Below, one piece after another: positions 1 through 6,860 of a stretch of DNA of 64,000 nt (positions are counted from its first letter, which is position 1; each line of letters begins with the position of its first letter). The position numbers and the translations under genes are program-made. Source of the DNA: Kamptonema formosum PCC 6407 (GTDB lineage Bacteria > Cyanobacteriota > Cyanobacteriia > Cyanobacteriales > Microcoleaceae); NCBI RefSeq assembly GCF_000332155.1, contig NZ_KB235903.1, positions 857,565 to 921,564 on the forward strand, written 5' to 3'. The notes under the pieces are model-generated. The model had not been told where the DNA came from. It did no database searches and saw only the letters and a program-made list of their open reading frames with translations.

Positions 1-87
1 TGCTCCCCTGCTCCCCTGCTCCCCTGCTCCCCTGCTCCCCTGCTCCCCCGCTCCCCCGCTCCCCTGCTCCCCTGCTCCCCCGCTCCC
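1..87. repeat. 8-nt tandem repeat (CTCCCCTG / CTCCCCCG)
   Basis: About eleven near-perfect copies of ctcccctg or ctcccccg lie at the left edge, and the array may extend beyond the window. Arrays of this type are common between genes in filamentous cyanobacteria. The same unit recurs at 42726-42786. Here the array lies inside an open reading frame on the minus strand. Confidence 0.95.
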
Positions 88-678
88 TAGATCCAAACCT
101 GCTTCTGCCAGGAGAGTATGCTTGTTAATAATTATCGTTGCCAGACCCCAGTAGGGGCCACCTTTAGGTAAGCCCTCCTTTGGCGTGATAAAAATTGGAG
201 TGTGGCTGATAAAGGCTCCAGTACCATCGCTCCAGTGAACAGGCCCAGCAACTACAGTGCTTCTAGTATTAATAGCTCGCACGATCGCCTGCCTTTCCTG
301 CGATTTCTCCAGAAGGTTAACGCCCAGTGCGATTTTCGCCTCTGGCGGATAGATATGACTAATAACAGTATCTTTAGCCAATTCAATAATACGGATGCCT
401 GTTTGTTTTGCCGCCAGTACCCTAGCCAGGGTCTGAAATTCCTGCGAGCCAATATCAGGATGGGTTGAGACGTGAGCCACCAGTCCTTCTGTGAGAAATA
501 ACCGCGAGTTCAGAGCACCTTCAAGCCGAGCTCGTGCTGTACTGACTTGATTGAGAGTGTCAATACGTCTTTGTTCGCGGAAACGCTGCTGTTCTGAGCG
601 ATCCAAAGCCCAAACCCCAGCAAGAATCGTTACCATTGCCGATACCGCCGCTAAGTAAGGCAAAGCTCTAAAATTCAT
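1..678 (-). CDS. CHASE-type sensor protein, N-terminal part (runs off left edge)
   Basis: Reading leftward from an ATG at 678, the frame stays open to base 1, giving 226 residues with no stop. The protein starts MNFRALPYLAAVSAMVTILA, a signal anchor. A periplasmic-looking segment follows, with RRIDTLNQVSTARARLEGAL, then THPDIGSQEF, VHWSDGTGAFISHTPIF and GPYWGLATIII. This pattern resembles CHASE ligand-binding domains, which usually precede histidine kinase or diguanylate cyclase outputs. The output domain would lie beyond the edge. From about base 87 down to base 1 the frame passes through 8-nt repeats and reads as an 8-residue cycle (GEQGSRGA). Because 8 is not a multiple of 3, copy-number change would shift the frame downstream, so the gene may be truncated or phase-variable. 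CHASE assignment is by pattern recognition only. Confidence 0.7.
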   Translation of the reverse strand, partial: MNFRALPYLAAVSAMVTILAGVWALDRSEQQRFREQRRIDTLNQVSTARARLEGALNSRLFLTEGLVAHVSTHPDIGSQEFQTLARVLAAKQTGIRIIELAKDTVISHIYPPEAKIALGVNLLEKSQERQAIVRAINTRSTVVAGPVHWSDGTGAFISHTPIFITPKEGLPKGGPYWGLATIIINKHTLLAEAGLDLGSGGAGEQGSGGAGEQGSRGAGEQGSRGA

Positions 679-1022
679 AACCCTGTTGCCAATCCTATAA
701 ATACGCCCGCCACCATTAGCTATTAATACTTAGTCCTTCATTATTCGCAATCAGTCTCCCATAGCACCGCTCTTGTTTGACTTTTCTTTACTCCGCCCGC
801 GACTCGCAATCAATAACTGTTCTGCTTGCAGCAGGACTGAGGCACTTGACGGTCAAACTTTTCTTAGCCTAGCTAAATTATCAAGTTAGTAAATGAAACT
901 GCGGTTTCTAGCTTGATACAGATACACTAATCACATTGTGGCCGAGAAATCGTGAGATTGCTGCGATCTGTAGCAGGAAATCTTAAAAAAAAGTAAGATT
1001 TGCCCAGTTTCCCTAACCTCAA
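679..1022. promoter_or_regulatory. Divergent intergenic region, CHASE sensor / ABC permease
   Basis: These 344 bases separate two divergent genes and should hold both promoters. I see no gene in them. A small hairpin (aaatctta at 978-985 pairing with taagattt at 994-1001) lies about 20 bases before the permease start. No clear sigma-70 boxes could be assigned. Confidence 0.5.
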
Positions 1023-1931
1023 ATGTCACTTCCTATAACTAAAATGTCTTTTACTTTCTTGCGAAGATACTTAACCCCTTATCTATTCTTGATCCCAGCT
1101 CTGCTTGCCTTGGGTTTAACTGTCTTGTGGCCGGCCGCGCAAGCTTTTTACCTCAGTTTCACTGGCTACGAATACGACTTAACCCAGTTACCACAGTGGG
1201 TTGGTTTGAAAAACTTTCAAAAGCTCTACGCCGATCCGGTTTTTTGGCAGACTTTGCGAAACACGCTACTATACCTCATCTGTGTAGTCCCTGTCATGGC
1301 GATCGCTCCTTTGGGACTAGCGATTTTAGTCAACCAAAAACTGCGCGGAATGCACTGGTTTCGAGCCGCATTTTATACTCCTGTGGTAATTTCGATGGTT
1401 GTGGCTGGACTTGCCTGGAAGTGGCTGTATGCGGAAAATGGATTGCTCAATCAATTGGGTCAATTATTTTCATTTCCCCCTATTCCTTGGCTCTCCAGTC
1501 CTAATTTAGCGCTTTTTAGTGTTATGGCTGTTACTATCTGGAAGGGGCTAGGCTATTACATGGTAATTTACTTAGCAGGCCTGCAAGCAATTTCAGAGGA
1601 ACTCTACGAGGCCGCTGCTATTGACGGTTCAGACGGCTTCCGCAAGCACTGGGACATTACTTTACCACTGATGAAACCCTATTTGGTGCTAGTAGCAGTA
1701 ATTTCTGCTATCTCTGCTACAAAAGTGTTTGAAGAAATATATATTATGACCCAGGGAGGGCCGCTTAATAGTTCTAAGACTATTGTTTATTACCTTTATG
1801 AAAGGGCTTTTCAGGATTTAGAAATTAGCTATGCTTGTACCATTGGTCTAGTCTTATTTTTGATAATTTTGGGGCTATCAATTCTGCAATTTAGTATTCA
1901 GCAATCAGGAGTAAGAAGACTAGATAATTAA
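1023..1931 (+). CDS. Carbohydrate ABC transporter permease (MalF/UgpA-like)
   Basis: This 302-residue protein has six hydrophobic segments. It also carries the cytoplasmic EAA loop of binding-protein-dependent permeases (EAAAIDGSDGFRKHWDITLP, residues about 199-218). That loop docks on the ATP-binding subunit. Length and the first-helix region (FLIPALLALGLTVLWPAAQA) fit the MalF/UgpA/LacF class of sugar or polyol permeases. The usual partner genes (solute-binding protein, second permease, ATPase) are not adjacent, so it is an orphan subunit that must assemble with proteins encoded elsewhere. The ATG at 1023 is used; an internal ATG at residue 8 is a possible alternative. The substrate cannot be told from sequence. 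Confidence 0.9.
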   Translation: MSLPITKMSFTFLRRYLTPYLFLIPALLALGLTVLWPAAQAFYLSFTGYEYDLTQLPQWVGLKNFQKLYADPVFWQTLRNTLLYLICVVPVMAIAPLGLAILVNQKLRGMHWFRAAFYTPVVISMVVAGLAWKWLYAENGLLNQLGQLFSFPPIPWLSSPNLALFSVMAVTIWKGLGYYMVIYLAGLQAISEELYEAAAIDGSDGFRKHWDITLPLMKPYLVLVAVISAISATKVFEEIYIMTQGGPLNSSKTIVYYLYERAFQDLEISYACTIGLVLFLIILGLSILQFSIQQSGVRRLDN

Positions 1932-2009
1932 TATCCCGACGTCTGATTAAACAAGTTGAATTAGATTACTAATACCTCATAGGATGATAGCGAGGATAAA
2001 TTAAGCAAT

Positions 2010-3680
2010 ATGACAGCAGATACTCTCAATCGCGATCGAGGCTTTCAATTTCGCCGTTTGTTTGTTAATTGGCGAGGAGATTTGACGGGAGGCTTGACAG
2101 CGGCGGTGGTAGCTTTGCCTCTAGCTTTAGCATTTGCAGTCGCAAGTGGAGTCGAGCCGAGGGCGGGACTCTATACGGCAATTGTGGCGGGAATTGTGGC
2201 GGGAATTTTTGGCGGTTCTCCCGTACAAATTACTGGCCCGACGGGAGCGATGGCGGTGATTTTAGTGGGGATTGTTACTAAATACGGCATCGAAAAAGTT
2301 TGGATTGCGGGGGTGATGGCTGGAATTATTCAGGTTGCTCTAGGAATTGCTAAATTAGGGCGGACTGTAAAGTTTATTCCCTATCCAGTGACGGCTGGAT
2401 TTACTAATGGAATTGCGGTAATTATTTTTTGCGGTCAGCTCAATAATTTCTTTGGCTTACAATTGCCGCGTAGCGAACATTTTTTGCCGGGATTGTGGCA
2501 GAGTTTGACTCATTTGCAGGGTCTAAATTGGGCGGCGGTTGGCTTAGCAATGGGAGTGATTGCTATCAAGCTGCTTTGGCCTCGGATTAATCGCACCATT
2601 CCTGGTTCATTGGTGGGGATGATAGTCGCAACTGCGATCGCCTCTTATTTTCACCTTGATGTACCCACAATTGGCGCGATTCCCCAATCTTTGCCTTTAC
2701 CGCATGGGATTCCCCACTGGAATGATTTTGGCTTAATCCAAGAATTGATTAAGCCGGCTTTGGCGTTGGCGGCGTTGGGAAGCATTGAATCTTTACTGTC
2801 AGCGGTAGTAGCCGATGGGATGACTGTCAGCGAGAAACATGATAGCGATCGCGAACTTATCGGTCAAGGTTTGGCGAATATCGCCATCCCCTTCTTTGGG
2901 GGTATACCCGCCACAGGCGCGATCGCGCGTACTGCTGTCAATGTCCGATCTGGGGGCAAAACTCGACTTTCGGGAGTTATTCACAGTCTTGCGATCGCCC
3001 TAATTATCTTAGTTTTTGCTCCTCTGGCCGCACAAATTCCCCTAGCAGCTTTAGCTGGGATTTTGATGGTAACAAGTGCGAGGATGATAGAGTGGGAAGC
3101 TATTGGTTTGCTGATGCGAGCTACTTACTCGGATTTTGGCGTAATGATTCTGACTTGGTTTGTGACAATATGTTTTGATTTAGTCCTAGCTGTGGAAGTA
3201 GGGTTGATTGCTGCCGGCGCTCTATTTATTAAGCGCATGAGCGAATTAAGCTTAGGCAAAATTCCTGAAACAGAAGCATTTCCCCCTGGAATTCCGCTGG
3301 AATTGAGCAAGGAAATTGCCGTTTACCGGGTGGATGGCCCAGTATTTTTCGGTGCAGCGGAACGGTTTGTCACTTTCCTCCGAGAACAGCCAGAAGTGAA
3401 ATTTTTGGTTTTACGATTGCGTTACGTTCCCAATATGGACACGACTGGTTTAGTAGCTTTGGAAGACATTTTTAATGACTTAAAACGCCATAATTGTCGA
3501 TTACTTCTGAGCGGTTTGCAGCCAGAAGTGGAAGGACTTCTAGAGCGCACTGGCTTACTGGGAAAAATTGGTCGCGAAAATTGTTTCGAGACCACAGAGG
3601 TAGCAATATTATCTCTAACTCATGGCTTTGAAGGAAGTTCTCAGCTAACTATTACTACTAAGCCAGAATTAGCTGTTTAA
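2010..3680 (+). CDS. SulP family inorganic anion transporter with C-terminal STAS domain
   Basis: This 556-residue membrane protein starts its core with WRGDLTGGLTAAVVALPLALAFAVASG, the SulP signature region. About 12-14 hydrophobic spans follow, to residue 410 or so. From residue about 430 on there is a STAS regulatory domain (VYRVDGPVFFGAAERF, LRYVPNMDTTGLVALEDI). Cyanobacterial SulP proteins include the BicA sodium-dependent bicarbonate transporters and sulfate transporters. Sequence alone does not decide between them. The next gene on the same strand encodes an exported carbonic anhydrase-like protein, which favours a bicarbonate role. That functional link is inference. The spacing to the permease upstream is 78 bases, so the two may not be co-transcribed. 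Confidence 0.92.
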   Translation: MTADTLNRDRGFQFRRLFVNWRGDLTGGLTAAVVALPLALAFAVASGVEPRAGLYTAIVAGIVAGIFGGSPVQITGPTGAMAVILVGIVTKYGIEKVWIAGVMAGIIQVALGIAKLGRTVKFIPYPVTAGFTNGIAVIIFCGQLNNFFGLQLPRSEHFLPGLWQSLTHLQGLNWAAVGLAMGVIAIKLLWPRINRTIPGSLVGMIVATAIASYFHLDVPTIGAIPQSLPLPHGIPHWNDFGLIQELIKPALALAALGSIESLLSAVVADGMTVSEKHDSDRELIGQGLANIAIPFFGGIPATGAIARTAVNVRSGGKTRLSGVIHSLAIALIILVFAPLAAQIPLAALAGILMVTSARMIEWEAIGLLMRATYSDFGVMILTWFVTICFDLVLAVEVGLIAAGALFIKRMSELSLGKIPETEAFPPGIPLELSKEIAVYRVDGPVFFGAAERFVTFLREQPEVKFLVLRLRYVPNMDTTGLVALEDIFNDLKRHNCRLLLSGLQPEVEGLLERTGLLGKIGRENCFETTEVAILSLTHGFEGSSQLTITTKPELAV

Positions 3681-4124
3681 TACTTGAATGAAGAGCGAGG
3701 GGAAAAGAAAGGGTAATGGTAAGGGAGAATTGTACCTGCCTTTGCGTTAGGTTTTTGCCCCTTGGTGTCAACTTAAGGTCAAACCCTGACTCCGACAGGG
3801 GTTAAAACCCCTGTCTCAAAGATCAAGTCCTCTAAAGAGGACTAAGAAAAGCTTTGAATTTAGTTAGTCCTCTTCAGAGGACTTAAATTTATTAGCCAGG
3901 GGTTTTAACCCCTGGCGGGCTTTCTGCTTAAGTTGACACCTATGGTTTTTGCCCCCTTCCTTTTTCCTTTTTCCTTCTCCCTCCTTCCCTTTTCCTTTTT
4001 CCTTCTCCCTCCTTCCTTCTTCCTTCTTCCTTCTTCCCTCTTCCTTCAGCAAAAAATGATATAAAATGTATTGTGTAAGATTTGGCAGATGAAACAATTG
4101 TTTAAATTATCAAGGAGTAGCTTT
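3681..4124. other. Intergenic region with MITE-like element and pyrimidine-rich repeats
   Basis: No gene is seen. The region holds the palindromic element at 3750-3955, described separately. From about 3956 to 4047 there is a pyrimidine tract built from ccttcc, cttttt and cttcttc units. The leader and ribosome-binding site of the carbonic anhydrase-like gene lie at the right end. Confidence 0.8.
3750..3955. mobile_element. MITE-like palindromic element with flanking 12-bp direct repeats
   Basis: A 14-bp perfect inverted repeat (ggtgtcaacttaag at 3764-3777, complement at 3927-3940) bounds about 177 bases. Inside are four palindromes: 3794-3815 (gacaggggtt arms), 3826-3843 and 3866-3883 (both agtcctct arms), and 3896-3915 (ccaggggtt arms). 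The direct repeat ggtttttgcccc occurs just outside at 3750-3761 and 3944-3955, as a target-site duplication would. There is no coding capacity, so any mobility would depend on a transposase supplied elsewhere. Confidence 0.65.
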
Positions 4125-4679
4125 ATGGGATGTCAGTGTTGCGATCGGCGCTATTTTCTGAAATCTTTATTGTCAGGCGCGATCGCATTTACAGTCCTTC
4201 AACCGACTCAACCTGCTAGAGCCGAAGAGCGGGAAGCTAAAGCACTGGTTCTTAGTTGCATAGACTTTCGCTTTCTCGGATCGGAAAGATACTTTTTATC
4301 TTTACAAAACCTGGGTAATCAGTATGACTGGACGGCTTTAGCTGGAGCATCTCTTGCTTTGGCCGGATTTCCCAGCGGGGCTGATACTCAAGCTTTTTGG
4401 GATCAATTAGAGTTATCTTACAAACTGCACCATATTAAAAAAGTAATCATTCTCGACCATCAAGATTGTGGAGCTTATGCTATTAAATTTGACCCCGAAT
4501 TGAACCAAGATGCTGAACGAGAGTTGCAAGTCCACACGGATTACTTGAATCAAGCTTTTTGGGCAATTCGCAAGCGCTATCCTGACCTAAATATAGAGCT
4601 TTATTTTGTTAATTCTAATGCTGAAGTTAAACCTATTTTGCCTATAACTCAGACTGCAAAAACTACTCGCACCACCTAA
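4125..4679 (+). CDS. Tat-exported beta-carbonic anhydrase-like protein
   Basis: An AAGGAG site at 4112-4117 sits 7 bases before the ATG at 4125, which decides the start over two upstream in-frame ATGs. The 184-residue product opens with a twin-arginine signal (CDRRYFLKSLLSGAIAF) and a likely cleavage site after PARA. The mature part has the beta-carbonic anhydrase zinc and dyad motifs CIDFR and HQDCGAY, so the ligands Cys, His and Cys and the Asp-Arg pair are all present. It should act outside the cytoplasm, in the periplasm or thylakoid lumen, interconverting CO2 and bicarbonate. The preceding gene is a SulP anion transporter on the same strand. Activity is not proven, because many short members of this group are annotated only as hypothetical. 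Confidence 0.8.
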   Translation: MGCQCCDRRYFLKSLLSGAIAFTVLQPTQPARAEEREAKALVLSCIDFRFLGSERYFLSLQNLGNQYDWTALAGASLALAGFPSGADTQAFWDQLELSYKLHHIKKVIILDHQDCGAYAIKFDPELNQDAERELQVHTDYLNQAFWAIRKRYPDLNIELYFVNSNAEVKPILPITQTAKTTRTT

Positions 4680-4934
4680 AAATTTAGATGGAGTTATCCC
4701 TATAAAAACAATAGTTTCAGCAATTAAGAATTTCCTAACTGTGTTGATGCTTGCTATCTTTCTACCTACGGTAGTTTCATTTGAATGGCAAATGTAGTAA
4801 AGATATTTCCTCCCAGCGGAGAACTTTTCAGCTTGTAAAGTCTCGTTAAGACTCTTAACAAAATGTGTAAAATCAAACCCAAAACTCAAATAGACCCTTA
4901 ACCTAGAGATTTATAGTAAGTAACCCCCGAATTT

Positions 4935-5249
4935 ATGAATAACCTCCATAACTATCGCCTCAAATGCACGCTCACCTTCGGTGACATCTACGGTCAAATC
5001 ATTGCTTGGCTAATTGTCATCTTCCTGAGCCTAGCATCCTCACTAGCTTTGTGGAGCAGCGCCCGTCAGATCTACGCCCTAGCCACTGTGGGTATAGTTT
5101 TAGTGCTGTCTTTGCCATTCTTGCTGTTTGCCTTCGTCACTACCCTCCTAAACCATATCGAAGTAACAGCCATTGACCCAGCCACCGAACCCCAAGCCAC
5201 TATTACAGGAACGATGCCCAATCATAAACCAGCCGAAGCCATTGGCTGA
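4935..5249 (+). CDS. Small two-helix membrane protein, function unknown
   Basis: This 104-residue protein is not one I can name. Two hydrophobic segments are clear: IIAWLIVIFLSLASSLALW (residues about 22-40) and ATVGIVLVLSLPFLLFAFVT (about 50-69). A polar, proline-rich tail follows. Composition and codon use look like a real cyanobacterial gene, and a terminator follows closely at 5293. No good ribosome-binding site is seen before the ATG at 4935. It is the last plus-strand gene before the TnpB insertion, and its neighbours give no functional clue. Confidence 0.6.
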   Translation: MNNLHNYRLKCTLTFGDIYGQIIAWLIVIFLSLASSLALWSSARQIYALATVGIVLVLSLPFLLFAFVTTLLNHIEVTAIDPATEPQATITGTMPNHKPAEAIG

Positions 5250-5292
5250 TCGGATTTTAGATGTGAACAGGCATCTAAAATCAAAAAAATTT

Positions 5293-5320
5293 CCCTGCCT
5301 TGAGGTAGGGAGTTTTTTTT
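5293..5320 (+). terminator. Rho-independent terminator
   Basis: Stem ccctgcc (5293-5299) pairs with ggtaggg (5304-5310), including one G-U pair, around loop ttga. A run of eight T follows (5313-5320). It ends the transcript of the small membrane protein gene just before the insertion sequence. An A-flanked hairpin (gattttagatg / catctaaaatc) lies immediately upstream. Confidence 0.8.
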
Positions 5321-5480
5321 ATGCTTGACACTCCCACCCTCAAGGAGCAATACTCGCGGCGCGGTTAAATTCTGTCAGGTTGACACTCCCCGGTCTGTCA
5401 TACACGGGGATTCTTAAGGACAAACTTTGGGGGATAAATCCACCCAAAGTTTGATTCTTAAAGGGTTTGTCAGTAACCCG
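5321..5480 (-). ncRNA. Probable omega RNA (TnpB guide) at the IS right end
   Basis: In IS200/IS605 elements the guide RNA is made from the 3' end of tnpB through the right-end hairpin. Here the minus strand has the tnpB 3' end, then the hairpin at 5387-5410, then GTGTCAA. The guide segment would follow the element's true end. A second TTGACACTCCC copy (5324-5334) makes the exact 3' boundary ambiguous. This is assigned by position and analogy, not by a structure model. Confidence 0.4.
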
Positions 5481-6815
5481 CTACCCACTCGCCCAATAAT
5501 TGAGTCTGTGGCTACTTTTGATTTGCAGATAATATTTGCCGCACCGTTAACATCTGCATTTAGAATTAATCTCTGAGCTGAACGGTACAAACCTCGTTTA
5601 ATTCTTTTGCCTGATGGTTGCCAATTGTCGGGTTTTTCACCAACTTTTACTGGCAGAAAATCTCGATCTAAGAAGCTAGCTTTTGAGGTGTAAGATTCAT
5701 CTTGCTCCACAAATCGCCAACCTCTTAAGTCGCACTCTTGTTGCAATCTATCTTTAACTTTAGCTGTGGGTATTTGAACGAAGTTCTGATTGGTTACTCC
5801 ACCCATATTGACTTCTTGCTTCTGTCCCTTATTCCAACCAAATACTATGACGTTAATTTGGTGACTTTCGCAATAATCTATGATGGTTCTAACTGCTTTG
5901 TTGACAGCATCTCTCATCCTTCTAGTGCGAGTTTCTGATAACTGTTGCAGTCTTTTTGACGAGAAGCCTTTAGGCAACTTGTGTTTAGCGTATTCTGATT
6001 GAATTCTCGCTTTTTGCTTGTTAAACCATTGGTTCCAAGACTTCAATTTGTGACCATCGACAATGAAGGGCTTACCATTGCTAGAAACACAGGTCAACCA
6101 GTTATTGATACCATGATCTATACCCAGAACTCCAGTTACTTCGAGACTGCAACTAGGGGCTTGTTTGGTCAAAGATTCGTGGATATACTCAACCCAGACC
6201 TCACCATTTCTAGGGATTAACCTGAGTTCTTTAATCGAGCAACCCTTCAGTCTTTGTGGTAACGTCACCCAAAGACCGTCTACCCCAAAGTGTTCTTTCC
6301 CTTTATTCCCTAGAGGTAGTCTCACTTGATTGCCGACTATTTTCAAGGCTTGTCCCGGATATGAAACCGGGTACATACCCCCTTTGGTTCTGTACTTGGG
6401 TAATCTCGGTTTTTGATTAAGTTCCCCCTTTTTGGCTAACTTTTCTAAGGCTCGGAAAGAACTAAAAGATTCAGCGACAGACTTAAGGGATTGTTGAGCA
6501 ACTTGCGAGTAGAGCAAGGCGTAATTTTCGTTGGTTTTGGTTATTTTGTATAGTTCGGGATATTTAACTGCGCCTTTGTCTTTGAAGTATCGTTGCCGAC
6601 TTTCGTAAGTGCCGACATTAAATAGGTTATTTGACCATCTCAACAGTTGTTCGACAATAGATTTATCGCGTCCTATTAAATGCCAGATATCTTTTTGCAC
6701 TGCGTACATTTGGTTTCACCTCCTTTGATTAATTGTACTATACTTGGAAATATCTAACTGGGAGATTAAAGTCTCCCGATCCCTTTCATCCCTGGACTAA
6801 AGTCGCAGGGTTTTC
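5324..6815 (-). mobile_element. IS200/IS605-group insertion sequence with tnpB only (IS1341-like)
   Basis: A single tnpB gene is flanked by subterminal hairpins in place of ordinary inverted repeats, as in IS200/IS605 elements. The right-end hairpin at 5387-5410 (tcccc paired with gggga) adjoins the typical TTGACACTCCC motif. The left side has a ccctg/caggg hairpin at 6790-6810. No tnpA (Y1 transposase) is present, so movement would need a transposase in trans. Exact ends are uncertain. The element sits directly upstream of sdhA and may have displaced or supplied its promoter. Confidence 0.7.
5414..6709 (-). CDS. tnpB: TnpB family RNA-guided nuclease
   Basis: This 431-residue protein shows the TnpB layout. 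The N-terminal helical part (LLRWSNNLFNVGTYESRQRY) is followed by a beta-rich wedge region and the RuvC-like nuclease core. RuvC-I is GIDHGINNWL (catalytic Asp about residue 198) and RuvC-III is LNADVNGAANI (Asp about 384). At the expected RuvC-II position the sequence is VIVFGWNKG, with no glutamate in the usual place. The later EQDESYTSKASFLD segment could supply it. The four zinc-ribbon cysteines of standard TnpB are absent. TnpB proteins cut DNA guided by an RNA made from the element's right end, and they help retain the element. A GGAGG site (aaaggaggtgaaacc) lies before the ATG at 6709. Confidence 0.88.
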   Translation of the reverse strand: MYAVQKDIWHLIGRDKSIVEQLLRWSNNLFNVGTYESRQRYFKDKGAVKYPELYKITKTNENYALLYSQVAQQSLKSVAESFSSFRALEKLAKKGELNQKPRLPKYRTKGGMYPVSYPGQALKIVGNQVRLPLGNKGKEHFGVDGLWVTLPQRLKGCSIKELRLIPRNGEVWVEYIHESLTKQAPSCSLEVTGVLGIDHGINNWLTCVSSNGKPFIVDGHKLKSWNQWFNKQKARIQSEYAKHKLPKGFSSKRLQQLSETRTRRMRDAVNKAVRTIIDYCESHQINVIVFGWNKGQKQEVNMGGVTNQNFVQIPTAKVKDRLQQECDLRGWRFVEQDESYTSKASFLDRDFLPVKVGEKPDNWQPSGKRIKRGLYRSAQRLILNADVNGAANIICKSKVATDSIIGRVGSGLLTNPLRIKLWVDLSPKVCP

Positions 6816-6860
6816 AGGGGATTTTTTTATAAGAACAGCAGAACAACTCAAAATCAGCTA

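Noticed and set aside
3864-4097. Lys/Glu/Gly-rich minus-strand frame
   Set aside because: It is a translation of the pyrimidine tract and palindromes; low complexity and no start signal.
4587-4889. Minus-strand frame overlapping the end of the carbonic anhydrase-like gene
   Set aside because: Overlaps a well-supported gene and lacks a ribosome-binding site or recognisable domain.
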